A DNA stretch of 64,000 nt from Prochilodus magdalenae (GCA_024036415.1 JAMWET010000768.1:32501-96500); one strand, 5' to 3'. Positions 1-12,752 are shown, counted from the stretch's first letter. A program made the numbers and translations. Notes: generated by a model from the sequence alone, not told the origin.

Positions 1-345
1 AGCACCCTTGGCAGATATCGTCACACCCAGAAGGCCTGCTGTCACTCCACCTCCACCCCACCGCACAATCTGCAGCAACTGTGTGAGAATATCCAAGCTG
101 CATGGGATGGATTATCACAGGACTCCATTAGGAACCTCTACAACTCCATACCGAGACGTCTGGCATGTTGGGTTAGCAAACATGGCGGCCCGAAGCCATA
201 CCGAGAGACAGACTTCTGTATGTGTAGCTCAATGAATATTGATCATATCAGTCTCAATGTATCATCAGTTACAGTTCCTGGCCACCTTTACCTTCCTTCC
301 CAATCGTACTGCAATCCCACAATTCCTTCTGGGTGCACTTTGACA
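1..345 (+). mobile_element. Tc1/mariner relic, 3' end of transposase and tail
   Basis: Aligns by eye over about 340 bp with 53755-54095: shared CACTCCACCTCCA, ATGGAATG/ATGGGATG, AGGACYCCATTAGGAAYCTC, GAGACAGACTTCTGTA, TAGCTCAATRAATATTG and CCTTCCCAATMGYACTGCAATCCCACA. The peptide resembles a Tc1 transposase C-terminus. The element is cut by the window start and has lost its reading frame. Confidence 0.6.
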
Positions 346-722
346 CTTTTGAATGAAAACAAAAATAAACTATACAGACAAAATAAAGATTCAGACCCGC
401 CGACAGGAGCTTAAACGGCCCGCTGGAAAACACCCCCAAACCTCGCTACACACTTTTTTAACCGAACACAATTTGCATGGGCCGACAGCTGATTTGGCAG
501 TGTACCACTTCAGTGAGATCCTATCATACGGTTTAAGAGTGATTTCCAAAACACTGGTTCCCTTGAAAACAGCTACAGCAGTTCAGAAATCGTCACAGAC
601 TTAAGAGGCGATCAGCAGCCCTGGCAAGAAACGATGCATTAACACATACCAGAAGAGCATGGCTTTCTAAACAGCTAGGCTAACACATACAACACATTCA
701 CACACACAGAGACACAGTGTTT

Positions 723-757
<35 letters not shown>

Positions 758-1785
758 CACACTTCTTTCCTCGCCCGGAGCCAAAGCCTAATCAGGATGA
801 AATCAGCTAGCAGTCACAGGACTGCCATGTTCCTCTCTAGTTCCTCTATCGCACGACACAATACACAATACAACTATTCTAACTCAATCATGAACCTGCC
901 TGGCCTTCAACAGGTGCATTGTTCATGGCGGATCCTTCTGGAAACAGTTCTGCTGATGAGGCGCCCCAGCAGAACTGACCACCACAGACAAACACACATA
1001 CTCTTTTAAAAAAAAAAACAAAAAAAACAAGAACTTCGCCTTGAGAACAGGACTGGTAGAAACCAGGCGTCCCAGGGGAACCGGCATTAGCGCCTTGGCC
1101 TGCAAAGACAGCGACACTGGGAGACTGATTCAGGTGAATACACGTGCATCGCTTCTGTCCAGCATGGAAACAACAACAACGGAGCCATGAGGAGGGTTCC
1201 TTCATCGCTCACGTGTGGTGGAACGAGGGCAGGGCCAAGGATTCAATTAGGTCTGTTACGATAACTATTGTTTTGGACGATATAGTGTCCCTGAACTTAA
1301 CTACGATAAATCATATTATTGTCAGTCAAATAATGACACAGATATAATGATGATGTAATACCATAATAATGCAGTTACACACGGTTTAAATTAAGAATAT
1401 TCCGTCTTTGGGAATGGAATAGAAAAAACATTGAATAAATAAAAATAAAAACACATAATTAAATGGACTACTGGGCTCTGCTGACAAACTCCCTTCTCCA
1501 GCCCGCCCATTAGCCTCAAGCAACATGTCTTCCCCATGGCGGTTCACTCTCGGAGGCACCGTTACTGACGACCTGGTCATTGCATGCCCTGCATTCTTTT
1601 CATATACTAGATGTCACTGCCTTACACATTCTAACAGCGAGCAGACACAATGGGCAACCTTCAGGTCAGCAAAAATGACTGGTGTCATGCCCATCCTAGC
1701 TTGAGAAGTCAATAGCGGAATTATTGCGACAGGCCCAGATTCAACATTACACAACAGAACACACCGGTCACATTAAAGAGCATGT
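346..1785. other. non-coding, no gene seen
   Basis: Contains a (CT)n run at 724-754, a poly-A-rich patch at 1010-1028 and an AT-rich stretch at 1320-1460. No splice-flanked conserved frame is recognisable. Confidence 0.6.
724..754. repeat. (CT)n microsatellite
   Basis: About 15 uninterrupted CT units. Confidence 0.9.
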
Positions 1786-1845
1786 CCTATAGTTCACACC
1801 TGGCATTGGAATGTATCCTGGGATACCCATTCCCACGATACATGG

Positions 1846-1894
1846 AACACCTGTGCTCCATCCACATATAGTAAGTGGATGGAGCATAGGTGTT
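1846..1894. repeat. 20-bp inverted repeat (hairpin)
   Basis: Arms 1846-1865 (AACACCTGTGCTCCATCCAC) and 1875-1894 pair with one mismatch across a 9-nt loop. Confidence 0.75.
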
Positions 1895-2565
1895 ATTCAC
1901 CAAAGCTGGGGGGAAAGGAGCACAGATATGACCGCCATCAAGAACGAACAAACTACTCTGAATCGGCTTCGGTGTTAAATCAGGCACCCTACCAGCCTGT
2001 CGTTTACCTATCATTTACATGACGCATGCTCTAATACATGTAGACTTCTCTGCAACAAAGCACCAGACTAACTGCAAGCTAATGACTGTGCTCGTAGCCA
2101 GAGTCAGAGGTGGAGTGCACTGCACCCCCTACGAGCCACTGGGAAGAATTCAAAATGCGCAGTAAAAGATGACCACGGTTTTAGGGTGGTAGGATGGAGC
2201 CATCGCGATACCCAAAACAACTTCTTCAAACGCTGCTCAGACATGAGCTCCGTTTTGTATTGCTTATTCTGTGGGCGGAGTCAGTCGAATACAACACAAA
2301 CACTCTAATGTGCCTGTAAACAGAACAGCGTTTCTTTATGTACATCCTGTTTTGTACTGGATCGCCATCTTCAACCAAGATTAGCATCACTGTTGTTCTC
2401 CATTTGTATGGATGACTGTGATAATAGATTTGGTTAGATAGCAGGTTGTTTAACTGCTTCAGGACTGAAAGGATTGATGTGTAGGAATACAGCGGCCGAG
2501 AATCGCAAATAATATTAAAAAAAATAATAATAATAATAAAATCTTACAAGACTTTTACCACCACC

Positions 2566-3073
2566 CGAAACACTTTCACAAACTGCGAATTCTGACGGAA
2601 AGGGAAATCTAACACACAGATAGTGCTTGTTGCAGACCCTTGTCAATCAAACTGTTCACAGTGGTAGGGTGGGTGGAGTTTGGGATGGTCACGAAGCATG
2701 ATTTGTCCATTTGTGGCACATGTTTATCCAGGTGGCAGCTTTCGTTTTTCCTGTGGGTCTGTAGATTTTTTAAAACAGCAGACAGAAGAAAGAGACGAAC
2801 AGGCTGCTCTAAGTCACGCGGACTGTAAACAGGGGACTGTAAAAGCTCTCAGCCATTTTAAGCTAGTTAGCTGGTTTTCCACTATAGCTAGCGCTACAGC
2901 CCACTTACCTCCATTAACATTTCCTACTGTAAGTGGTTTAGTCGTCGCCTGTTCATCTCTTACTTCCACTCACTCTACCTCCGCCAAACAGTTTGATTGA
3001 CAAGGGTCCGGAACAAGCACTTCCTGTGTGTTAGACCTAGCCTTTCGGTCAGAATTCAGTTTGTAGTTTTCGG
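2566..3073. mobile_element. MITE-like element with about 110-bp terminal inverted repeats
   Basis: The left end (2566-2680) and the reverse complement of the right end (2960-3073) share GAATTCTGACSGAAAGG, TCTAACACACAG, GTGCTTGTT and GACCCTTGTCAATCAAACTGTT with small gaps. No transposase is inside. The superfamily is not identified; the target duplication is not clear. Confidence 0.65.
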
Positions 3074-3912
3074 TACTGGGAAAAGATGTGATTTTTGTAA
3101 TTTTGTTTTCTGAAATGTTCATTTGTTCTGCACTTCTCAGCCACTGCACAGGAAGTTCTTATTGATGAAGAAAAGAAGGAAACTGGACATCTGAGAATCC
3201 AAACTTGTAACCAAGTTCACCTTGATCGCTTGAAGCACAAACTCCATCCAACATCTAAAACTGATCTATAGAGGTAAAAATAAATATTCCTACTGATTTC
3301 TGTGCAAAAATAGTAGCTGGAGCTGCAATAAAATCAAAAACCAAAAAAAAAAAAAAAAAGATTTAATTACCAAGCATGGGTTTATTTCTTTCAGAATTTA
3401 AAAAATCACCAAGTGAGAAAGTGTGAGAGTCTTCCCCTCCTCGGTCATCTGAGGGTGCCACACTGCGAGTTATAATGAGTAACTGTATATCTGCCCCCCA
3501 TTCATGGTTTATTAATACCAAAGTGTGCGTCCTGTGGGGCTTTCAGAGAGAGGCAGAATTCTCTCAATGCACTTCTTCATCTCACTGGGTACGGAGTCAA
3601 CTACTGAGTGGTCACTGCTGCTGCCCACTGCGCACACAGACCACAGATTATACACCCCTACAAAAACACACACCCCACAGTCTCCTTCGCTTCCTGCTCC
3701 GTGTCCGACCGACACACGCCTACATGGCTAGCCTTCATTCATACACCAGCAAGGAGAATCTGAAGGGAGCCAGCAGGATTCCACGCTAATGGACCTGAGG
3801 CTGTTATTGGTCAGCCCTCGGTTCACTCACACCGTACACACCCAATCGGTTCACACAACTTGTTGTCCAGTAAAAATGAACAACATGTAGTACAAACCGG
3901 TCAATACTGCTT
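3074..3912. other. non-coding, no gene seen
   Basis: Contains an A-run at 3342-3359. Short open frames at 3475-3789 overlap on both strands and resemble nothing known. Confidence 0.55.
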
Positions 3913-3946
<34 letters not shown>

Positions 3947-5640
3947 CTTTATTGATCCCAGAGGGAAATTCAAGGCATCCAGTAGCAGATATACAAACCA
4001 TACAGAAGCAACAACAGAAGCAAGATAGATTGTACAAACAGAGACAGAGACACAACACAAAGTTATGAAAAGTATAAAAATATAGAGTCCTTAGTGTCTG
4101 GGTAAGGTATAAAAGTATAAATGGAGGTAGTGGTAAACAATTTGCTTACAGCAAATTAAGAAGATGGCTGTTGTCAGCCATATAGACAGTGCAAGTACGC
4201 AGTAAGTTAGTATAAAGAAATTTATTCAGTGGCGAAAAAGTGTAAACAGTACAGAATGGAGTAGAATAATACAATATTAAATAGAAAATAGGGCATTTAG
4301 GAGGGAGTGTGTGCAGAGATGGGGGTGTGTCCATTGGGGGACATCCCAGAATGAAAGAGTGTCCAGAGTTTTTCATGAAAGAATTGCTGTACCTGAGAGG
4401 AGCTTTGAACAGTCTTATGGCCTGGGGGACAAAAGACTTTCTGAGTCTGTCTGTGGAGCAGGACTGGGACAGCAGCATCTGCCACTGAATGAGCTCCTCT
4501 GTCCCTGATGATCGTGCTGTGCAGAGGAATGGTGAACATTGTCCATGATGTGCAGCAGCTTGCTGAGGGCTCTCCCTCTCTGCCAGTGGTGTTAAGGACT
4601 CCAGCTCTATCCCAGCACAGAAACCAGCTTTCCTCACCAGCCTGTCGAGTCGTCCAGCATCCCTCTTGCTGATACTCCCTTCTTGCCGATCCCGCACCAA
4701 CACCACAGCATAGAAGAGGACGCTGGGCTACCACAGACTCAGGTAGAACATCCAGGGGGGGGTAAAAGCAGGAGCTTTTTCTGGCAGATCCTGAAGGACC
4801 CCACCAGCCTCCTGAGGAAGTACAGTCTGCTCTCTGTGCTTTCTTGTAGACTATGTCAGTGTTTAACTGACCAGGTCCAGAGCCTCTCGTCCAGGTGCAC
4901 ACCAAGGTATCTGTAGGACCTGACCACCTCCACATCAACCCCCCTTGATGGAGATTGGCTGCGCTGAGAGGGCCTGGACCTCCTGAAGTCTATACACATC
5001 TTCCTTTTGGTTTTGGTGATGTTCAGCTTCAGATGGTTGGTAGTGCACCACTCCACAAAGTCCTCAAACCAGGCTTCTGTACTCCCCTCTCCTGACCACA
5101 TTACGCACACACCCCACGATTGCAGTGTCATCAGAGAACTTCTGCATGTGGCATACAAACTCCGAGTTGTATTTGAAGTCCGATGTGTACAGGGGTGAAC
5201 AGGACTGGAGAGAGAACAGTCCCTGTGGTGCTCCTGTGCTGCTGATCACCGTTATCAGAGGAGCAGTCCCTGTTTTTTTTTTTTCTTGATCCTGACATGC
5301 TGTGGTCTCCCGGTGACTCGGTTCCCGGTAGTCAGTGAATCCAGGTGACCAGGTGCATGTCCACCCTACCATCTTCATCAGCTTGTCTCTCAGTAGTTGC
5401 TGAATGGTGTTGAAGGCACTGGAGAAGTCAAAGAACATGACCCTCACAGCACAACCCCCCTTGTCCAGATGAGAGTGAGTTCTGTGTAGAAGATAGAGGA
5501 TGGCATCTTCCACTCCCACCTTCTCCCGGTACGCAAACTGCAGTGGGTCCTCAGCATGGTGGACCTGAGGTCTGAGGTGGTTCAGCAGCAGTCGCTCCAT
5601 GGTCTTCATCACGTGAGACGTCAAAACCAACCGGCAACAA
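3913..5640 (-). mobile_element. 5'-truncated non-LTR retrotransposon (jockey/CR1/L2-like LINE), decayed
   Basis: Reverse transcriptase pieces lie in several minus-strand frames. They carry the fingers segment LLLNHLRPQVH, motif A FFDFSSAFNTI, motif B TGAPQG, motif C FSDDTAIVG, then DFVEWCTTNHLKLNITKTK and RSYRYLGVHLDERL. Downstream in another frame come KRDAGRLDRLVRKAG and STDRLRKSFVPQAIRLF. The 3' end is the fish LINE tail AATTTCCCTCTGGGATCAATAAAG followed by a TATC microsatellite (plus-strand GATA at 3913-3947). Frameshifts and loss of the 5' half show it is dead. Confidence 0.85.
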
Positions 5641-6280
5641 CACTGCTGAGCTCGGCTTCTTACTCTTCAGCTCTCACTTCAATGAAACGGCAGTGGAATT
5701 CTGGTAGATGGAACTGCTGTGACATTTAAGGTGGAATGATAAAGCCAAATTCAGTTTCACTGAACTCATTCGTCTCAAAGTCCAACCATCAGGCACTGCC
5801 AGAACTAGAAAACTATAGTCACTGATGCTTTAGTACCAGCTGGTCCAGGCCCAGAAACAGGTGGGCTGAGTTGGGCCTCACCAATGTAGTGTCAATGTTA
5901 AGCTAAGGCTAACCCTAGGCTGACCGTTCAGCTGCCGAGAGAGAGTGGATGTGAACACGAGTCATACGCCACCTCCAAAAAGCTCCCTCACAGAAAGTTA
6001 CTATAGGAAACGATTATGAGGTCAAAGGTTGATGATGGTTTTAAGAGAGTTTTCACCCGGGACAGTATCCTAAGACAAATGTTGGTTCACTGGTGGTCTG
6101 GACAGCAAATAAACTGGCTACATTTAAGTTGTATACATGGAGCCCCCCAGGTTCCCATCACCACCACTGTAAGGAGATTCAAGTATATACAATCAACCAT
6201 TTCACACCAAACCCATGACTCCGTTTACATGTGAAGCACCAAACTCGGCAGGAATCGTGAACAGGAAAAATGGTTGGTGG
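5641..6280. other. non-coding, no gene seen
   Basis: No conserved frame, RNA gene or obvious repeat structure is recognised. Confidence 0.5.
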
Positions 6281-6495
6281 TGGTTGGTGTAGCTCAGCAG
6301 GTAACACCACTACCCAGAGTGCCATCTCTACATGTGGGAGACTGGGGTTCAAATCCCGGTCCGGGTGACTATGCTGTGCTACACTAATAAGAGTCCTTGG
6401 GCAAGACTCCTAACACTACATTGGCCCACCTGTAATATGATTAACCTCGTAAGCCGCTCTGGATAAGAGCGTCAGCTAAATGCCATAAATGTAAA
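6281..6495 (+). mobile_element. tRNA-derived SINE, nearly complete
   Basis: The head GGTGTAGCTCAGCAGGTAAC is A-box-like and GGGGTTCAAATCCCGGT is B-box-like, as in a tRNA. The tail CTCTGGATAAGAGCGTCAGC, then TAAATGCCATAAATG, is the LINE-derived 3' tail common to fish SINEs. Related copies in the window: 27403-27610 (+), 33620-33735 (head, +), 36163-36420 (-), 58425-58612 (-) and 59665-59850 (-). Confidence 0.85.
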
Positions 6496-7468
6496 AATAG
6501 TGGCAAAGATATCACAAGCTCAAGTCCTCGGAACTGTAACAGGACGGTGCATCAAACAGCATTACTGATTACTGAAGGAACCCGGCTAACAGGAGCAGCC
6601 TTAGACGGCATCACAGCCTTGTCCAGCAACATGGTGTAGGCCAGCCGGTGTCAAAAACTATGTTACAGGCTGGTTGGGTGGGGGTGCGAGAGTGTACATG
6701 CATATGAGACAAATGACTTCTGAAATTCCCCATTCCACCTTACAAGGTGCCACAGTTGTCACTCAGGTGTCACAATACAACAGCTTTACGGTGGACTGGA
6801 ACTTACAGAGCCAAATTAGAAGCTAACTGTGACCATCCAGAAACTGGTGTGGGGCTAGCATTAGCATCAGCATCAAAATTGACCAGGCCTTCTCTATATT
6901 TTGTGTAGTTTCATTTGATAGTTTTTCAGAAAAGAAAAAAAAATTGTTGTTAAATGTTCTCATCAAAATGGGGTAATCAATAATAATCCACTATTAACCT
7001 ATAGAGCAGGTTCTGCACCCTCGTCTCTCGTGAGCTGAACACATCTGAGTCTAAAAACGACTCAGTTATTATTACAGTGCTTTCCATGATGAGAAAGGGA
7101 CGAGGAAATGGCTGCAGTTGATAAGGTGAGTTACGATTCTTAAACAAATAAAGAAAAACAGCGTCTGGTGCCAGAGGGCTCTAATGTTCAACAGGTAGTT
7201 AAGATTATCACCTACTGGCAAGGCCAAACCGGCCCTTTGCAGATATCCAATACAGTCTGTGGGTTTTTAGAGTGTTTCCTGCTATGAAGCAACGTCTCGG
7301 AAGCCACGTCTCAAATCACCCAAACCCAAAACACCCTACCCAACCCTAATACTTACCCAACGAACGAATATCAGATTACCCAAACTCTGGGTTCAGCTCT
7401 AGTTATGACCATATAGCACCAACATATTCAGGGAACCTGCCACGTGGGACATTTCAGTGCCCGATTTA
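6496..7468. other. non-coding, no gene seen
   Basis: Unremarkable composition apart from an A-rich patch near 6935-6948. No conserved frame. Confidence 0.5.
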
Positions 7469-8001
7469 CAGGGGTTGGACAATGAAACTGAAACACCTGC
7501 CATTTTAGTGTGGGAGGTCTCATGGCTAAATTGGACCAGCCTGGTGGCCAATCTTCATTAATTGCACATTGCACCAGTAAGAGCAGAGTGTGAAGGTTCA
7601 GTTAGCAGGTAAGAGCACAGTTCTGCTCAAAATACTGCAATGCACACAGCATTATGGGTGACATACCAGAGTTCAAAAGAGGACAAACTGTTGGTGCACG
7701 TCTTGCTGGCGCATCTGTGACCAAGACAGCAAGTCTTTGTGATGTATCAAGAGCCACGATATCCAGGGTAATGTCAGCATACCACCAAGAAGGACGAACC
7801 TCCACCAGCATCACGTAGTGACCTGGCCACTGTCCTGCAAGAAGAATGGCTTAAACTCCCTCTGACCACTGTGCAGGACGCAGTATATGTCATTCCCAAG
7901 ATGAACTGACGCTGTATTGGCCGCAAAAGGAGGCCCTACACCATACTAATAAATGATTGTGGTCTAAAACCAGGTGTTTCAGTTTCATTGTCCAACCCCT
8001 G
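7469..8001 (+). mobile_element. internally deleted Tc1/mariner element with intact ends
   Basis: The left end CAGGGGTTGGACAATGAAAC (from 7469) and right end GTTTCATTGTCCAACCCCTG (to 8001) are perfect inverted repeats, flanked by TA on each side. Inside, the plus strand keeps the transposase N-terminal helix-turn-helix region (VGARLAGASVTKTASLCDVS and then RATISRVMSAY, about 7690-7790). Stops follow and the catalytic part is missing. A non-autonomous, 533-bp derivative. Confidence 0.88.
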
Positions 8002-9420
8002 TATATTGATATGATCAAACATAAGCTGAAATATTAATAGGTCATCTTTTAATGAACATGGTCTCTATAAAAGATGTGTTCACAAATAACAGCTGCCTTG
8101 TTGCTGTACTCAGAGGACTCTTAATTGCACCTCAGTGTTTGTATTGCAGATCACATAGCTAGCACGCTAAGTTGGACAGTTTCAGAATTCCGCCCACAAG
8201 GTTACTGCCAAAGCTGAAATGCTTATAATTTCATTTGGTCTGCTCTCACTTTGGTCATGGAACGAGACTGTAAGCGCACTGCGTGAAAATTCAAACGTCT
8301 GGTGTGACTGCGGCGGCGGAAAACCACACCCGCTCACCGCTGGTCCACCAGTTTATCCTCCCCACATCTATAATTGGATAACGACATACTCAGGAAGGAG
8401 TTTCTGACGCCCATCTTCGGAGGGACAGTGCGCGGATGAGACGAGCCGGAAGCTGGAGATATGTGCCGTGACAGGAAGGCGGTGTCTGTAGAGAACAGGG
8501 CGAGGTCAGGGGGCCTTTAAACGAGGCAAAGCATTTTATCTCCGGAGGCTCTCCAGACCTAGTCCGCCAGCTGATCTTAGACCTGATAGACTGTAATCAT
8601 CGTCAGTGTTACAAAATGACCGCATTTTTCATAATCATGCTAAGAGCTAGACTGGACACTCACAATAATGACGTTATAGCTCATTGTTTGAGGCTATATT
8701 TAGAAAAGGCCCTTCGGACGCACTCATACGCGCCTGCACTCGCCAGCTGACACGTAAGAACACATTATCACATGATGCATAATGTGACACAATCGTTGTT
8801 ACATCCCACATACACAGACACAGAGCACACCAATCCCCGTTTTCTGGAACCAGCTGTCCACCCACACCGCCTACATGGCCCTCTGTGCATGTTGCGTTAC
8901 TGCCCAGCAGTGAAGAGTCAGCTGATAAACCCAAAGTAAACCTACAACATGCCAAAATACGCCTAGCAAAACAAACCTAGCATTCCACCACCACCTGGCG
9001 AAGGCGCCCATTTCAAAGCCCAACATCCGCTGGTTATATAAAACATGTTTTTCTGTCAAACAGACGTGTAAATAAACAAACAAGCAGACTAAACCAAGAA
9101 CGACAATCCCAGCCATGTGAGAGGAGCACCTCTGTGAAAAGGAACCACCCCCACCCACCCCAAGGCACCTCCCCATCCGTTCTGCCAGGCAGACTAAAAG
9201 GTGCGTTTCATAACCCAACAGCTTCCGGGAGGGGGACGGATGCAGACACGACAAGACGATCTTACAGCATCAGGGGCAAGGCAGGCCAGACCAGAGCAAT
9301 CCAGAACAGAGTGTGGGAAATCACATTTAGCCTACCAAGGGAACTTGACCACACCACTGGACATGGCACAGGGCCAATAGCTCAGGGCCTGAATCGTATG
9401 CTGAGTGCTTAAGGGCCTAA
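8002..9420. other. non-coding, no gene seen
   Basis: No frame with family resemblance on either strand. Mild CpG content near 8290-8480 without promoter motifs that I can name. Confidence 0.5.
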
Positions 9421-9428
9421 TAATGGAG

Positions 9429-9516
9429 AAAATAAATAAATAAATAAATAAAATAAAATAAAAAAAATATATATATACACATATATATATTAATTAATAG
9501 AAAAATGTGAGAAAAA

Positions 9517-9583
<67 letters not shown>

Positions 9584-9718
9584 ATACATATTAATAATTA
9601 ATATATATATATATATACACATTTTTTCTCACATTTTTCTATTAATTAATATGTATACATTTTATATATATGTATATATGTATGTGGAAAAAAATAATAA
9701 ATAATAAATATATATATT

Positions 9719-9772
<54 letters not shown>

Positions 9773-9800
9773 CTTTTTTTTCCCACATACATATATATAT
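9429..9800. repeat. AT-rich block with a roughly 180-bp palindrome and (AT)n runs
   Basis: The arm at about 9479-9530 (TTAATTAATAGAAAAATGTG then AGAAAAAATGTG) recurs inverted at about 9605-9655 (CACATTTTTTCT then CACATTTTTCTATTAATTAA), separated by (TA)n at 9521-9577. Further (AT)n at 9724-9770. Open frames here are low-complexity artefacts. Confidence 0.85.
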
Positions 9801-10229
9801 ATTTATTTATGCATGCATTTATGTAAATATAAAAATACATAATAAACATTATAAATGAAAAAGTTTGATGTAATGAGTAAACTTCGAAACATATTGTCCA
9901 TGGTATATGTTGCAATAGGTTGTTTTTATGAGTCAAGTGTCAGCAGATCGTAATGGAATTACAGGGGGAAATAGACGAGGAAGCAAAAGCTAGTCATCTG
10001 GCATTAGCTGTTAGCCATTAGCCTAGGTCAGTGATCGTTGACCATCATCGTGGAAAGAGGTTCGAAAGGAGCAGCCTCTCTAACACCAACTGTGGTAGTT
10101 ACCAAACAGCGCTTTCAAGAAACGCCTCCTGGAGTTCTGGGTGCACCACTTGCGCTGCCCCTTGTTCAGTCAGCTACTATAAAAGTGTAAAAAGGGATGA
10201 AAACCATCATGGACCTGCAGGTGAGCAAA

Positions 10230-10685
10230 GAGGATCAGACACAGCAGTGGTCCTGGAGTCTTTAGACACCTCAGTGTCACCGACATCATCCACCAACCAA
10301 AACCATCCAGCCCACAGTGTCCTATGGGTAGCATCCTGTGGGCAGCGTCCTGTGACCACTGATGAAGGACTACAGGATAACAACACTGCACTGTACAGCA
10401 GCAGATGAGCTATCGTCTCTGACTGTACATCTACACGGTGGACCAGCAAGGTAGGAGTGTCTAATGGAGTGGACAGTGAGTGGACACTCCAGCAGCACTG
10501 CTCTTGCTGTTTGGAAATGGTAGAACTTCAGTCCTACTCATTACAGTGTTGAGCGCTATTCACAACCCAACTCGTGCCTGCTGTGCGATAGTCCGGTACA
10601 CTGAAAGAACAGGGGGACTACAGTCGGCTGCTGTGGAACTACAAAGTGCTCCTATATGAAGAAAGGAGCTGATCAAATGAACAGT
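10230..10685. mobile_element. dispersed repeat, partial copy of the foldback-like family
   Basis: Shares blocks with 48700-49490: GATCAGACACAGCAGTGG, TGACCACTGATGAAGGACTA, AACACTGCACTGTACAGCAG, GCTATCGTCTCTGACTGTAC and CTACAAAGTGCTCCTATATG. It lacks the left arm. Confidence 0.7.
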
Positions 10686-11598
10686 GACTGTAGATATATC
10701 TGCGTTTCACTGATTTATTTATTTGCATATTTTCTTCACCTTCCTGTTATAAACTGCAGTGAACACCTAAATCGCAACTTCAGCACTGGAATGGGCATCA
10801 AGAGCGGCTGGCCAATTATCCAAGTACCTGTACACATTGTTAATACACCAAACTCATCACTGATCTTAATTATACAGCGACAGGACCACTAGGCTCACTG
10901 CTCCCACTGAGACGATATCAGCCCAATAGCAATACCTACTGTTAGATCGGTGCCCCCTCTAGATCCATCTGAATTTCTAGGCGCTGTCTCTCTTTGCTAA
11001 CACGCCCCAGTTTCAAGACGCCCTTGACCCGGAGGAGCTTTTCATTAACCGGGTCAGGAAGGTTAATTGGTAGAGCATCACAGCTCCCTGCGGCCTGACT
11101 GATTTAAAACTGAACTGAGCCAAAACACTGAGGCAGGAACTAGCTGGAGACATGACCCAGCAGGCTCCGAGCATGTTCAGATATTTCACACACACTGGAC
11201 AGGCTGTGTGAAATCACACCTGGAGCGTTAACGCTGAACTTCCTGCACCACTTTGCCCACGGCCGCCAACTCAACAGCCATGCCAGATTCACGCTCTGAG
11301 TGATTAAAGACGCAGTGAGTGCAGAAGTCATGCGCTGGACCACACAAATCCAATCAGGACACGGAACACAATGGGTAGTCACTTGCTGTGTCTCTGACCA
11401 CATTCACACAAGCCCCAACATCAGCTCGAAACAATCGGTGACCCATCGGACCACGCCACAGTCCTCCAGGATCCGATTAGAAACCACACGCTCTCAAGTG
11501 AGGCCATGTGTCCACTGTCAATGTGCCCAGTGAGGTGCTCTGGTGGTCTTCTGTTCCCATTGCCCATGGAAGCTTAAGAACTCTGGACTGACCTGCAA
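10686..11598. other. non-coding, no gene seen
   Basis: Short overlapping frames only. No splice-flanked conserved block recognised. Confidence 0.5.
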
Positions 11599-12752
11599 GA
11601 GGGGTTTCCATCCAACACCACCCAGAGAGGTGTCCATCCCACACCACCCAGAGAGGTGTCCATCCAACACCGCCCAGAGAGGTGTCCATTCAACACCACC
11701 CAGAGAGGTGTCCATCCAACACCGCCCAGAGGGGTTTCCATCCAACACCGCCCAGAGGGGTTTCCATCCAACACCGCCCAGAGAGGTGTCCATCCAACGC
11801 CGCCCAGAGGGGTTTCCATCCAACGCCGCCCAGAGAGGTGTCCATCCAACGCCGCCCAGAGAGGTGTCCATCCAACGCCGCCCAGAGAGGTGTCCATCCA
11901 ACGCCGCCCAGAGAGGTGTCCATCCAACGCCGCCCAGAGAGGTGTCCATCCAACACCGCCCAGAGAGGTGTCCATCCAACACCGCCCAGAGAGGTGTCCA
12001 TCCAACACCGCCCAGAGAGGTGTCCATCCAACACCACCCGGAGAGGTGTCCATCCAACGCCGCCCAGAGAGGTGTCCATCCAACGCCGCCCAGAGAGGTG
12101 TCCATCCAACACCACCCAGAGAGGTGTCCATCCAACACCACCCAGAGAGGTGTCCATCCAACACCACCCAGAGAGGTGTCCATCCAACACCACCCAGAGA
12201 GGTGTCCATCCAACACCACCCAGAGAGGTTTCCATCCAACACCACCCAGAGAGGTTTCCATCCAACACCACCCAGAGAGGTTTCCATCCAACACCACCCG
12301 GAGAGGTTTCCATCCAACACCACCCAGAGGGGTTTCCATCCAACACCACCCAGAGGGGTTTCCATCCAACGCCACCCAGAGGGGTGTCCATCCAACACCG
12401 CCCAGAGGGGTTTCCATCCAACACCACCCAGAGAGGTTTCCATCCAACACCACCCAGAGAGGTTTCCATCCAACACCACCCAGAGAGGTTTCCATCCAAC
12501 ACCACCCAGAGAGGTTTCCATCCAACACCACCCAGAGAGGTTTCCATCCAACACCACCCAGAGAGGTTTCCATCCAACACCACCCAGAGGGGTTTCCATC
12601 CAACACCACCCAGAGAGGTGTCCATCCAACACCACCCAGAGAGGTGTCCATCCAACACCACCCAGAGAGGTGTCCATCCAACACCACCCAGAGAGGTGTC
12701 CATCCCACACCACCCAGAGGGGTTTCCATCCAACACCACCCAGAAAGGTTTA
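11599..12752. repeat. 26-bp minisatellite, about 44 copies
   Basis: Unit CATCCAACACCACCCAGAGA then GGTGTC, with variants (CACC/CGCC/ACGCC, GAGAGG/GAGGGG, GTGTCC/GTTTCC) that change gradually along the array. 26 is not a multiple of three, yet no unit creates a stop in most frames, so long open frames occur on both strands. They are not genes. Confidence 0.95.

Noticed and set aside
6281..6360. Possible tRNA gene (A-box and B-box like sequences)
   Set aside because: The arms do not fold into a proper cloverleaf, and the sequence continues into a LINE-derived tail, so it is a SINE head. The same applies to the copies at 27.4, 33.6, 36.2, 58.4 and 59.7 kb.
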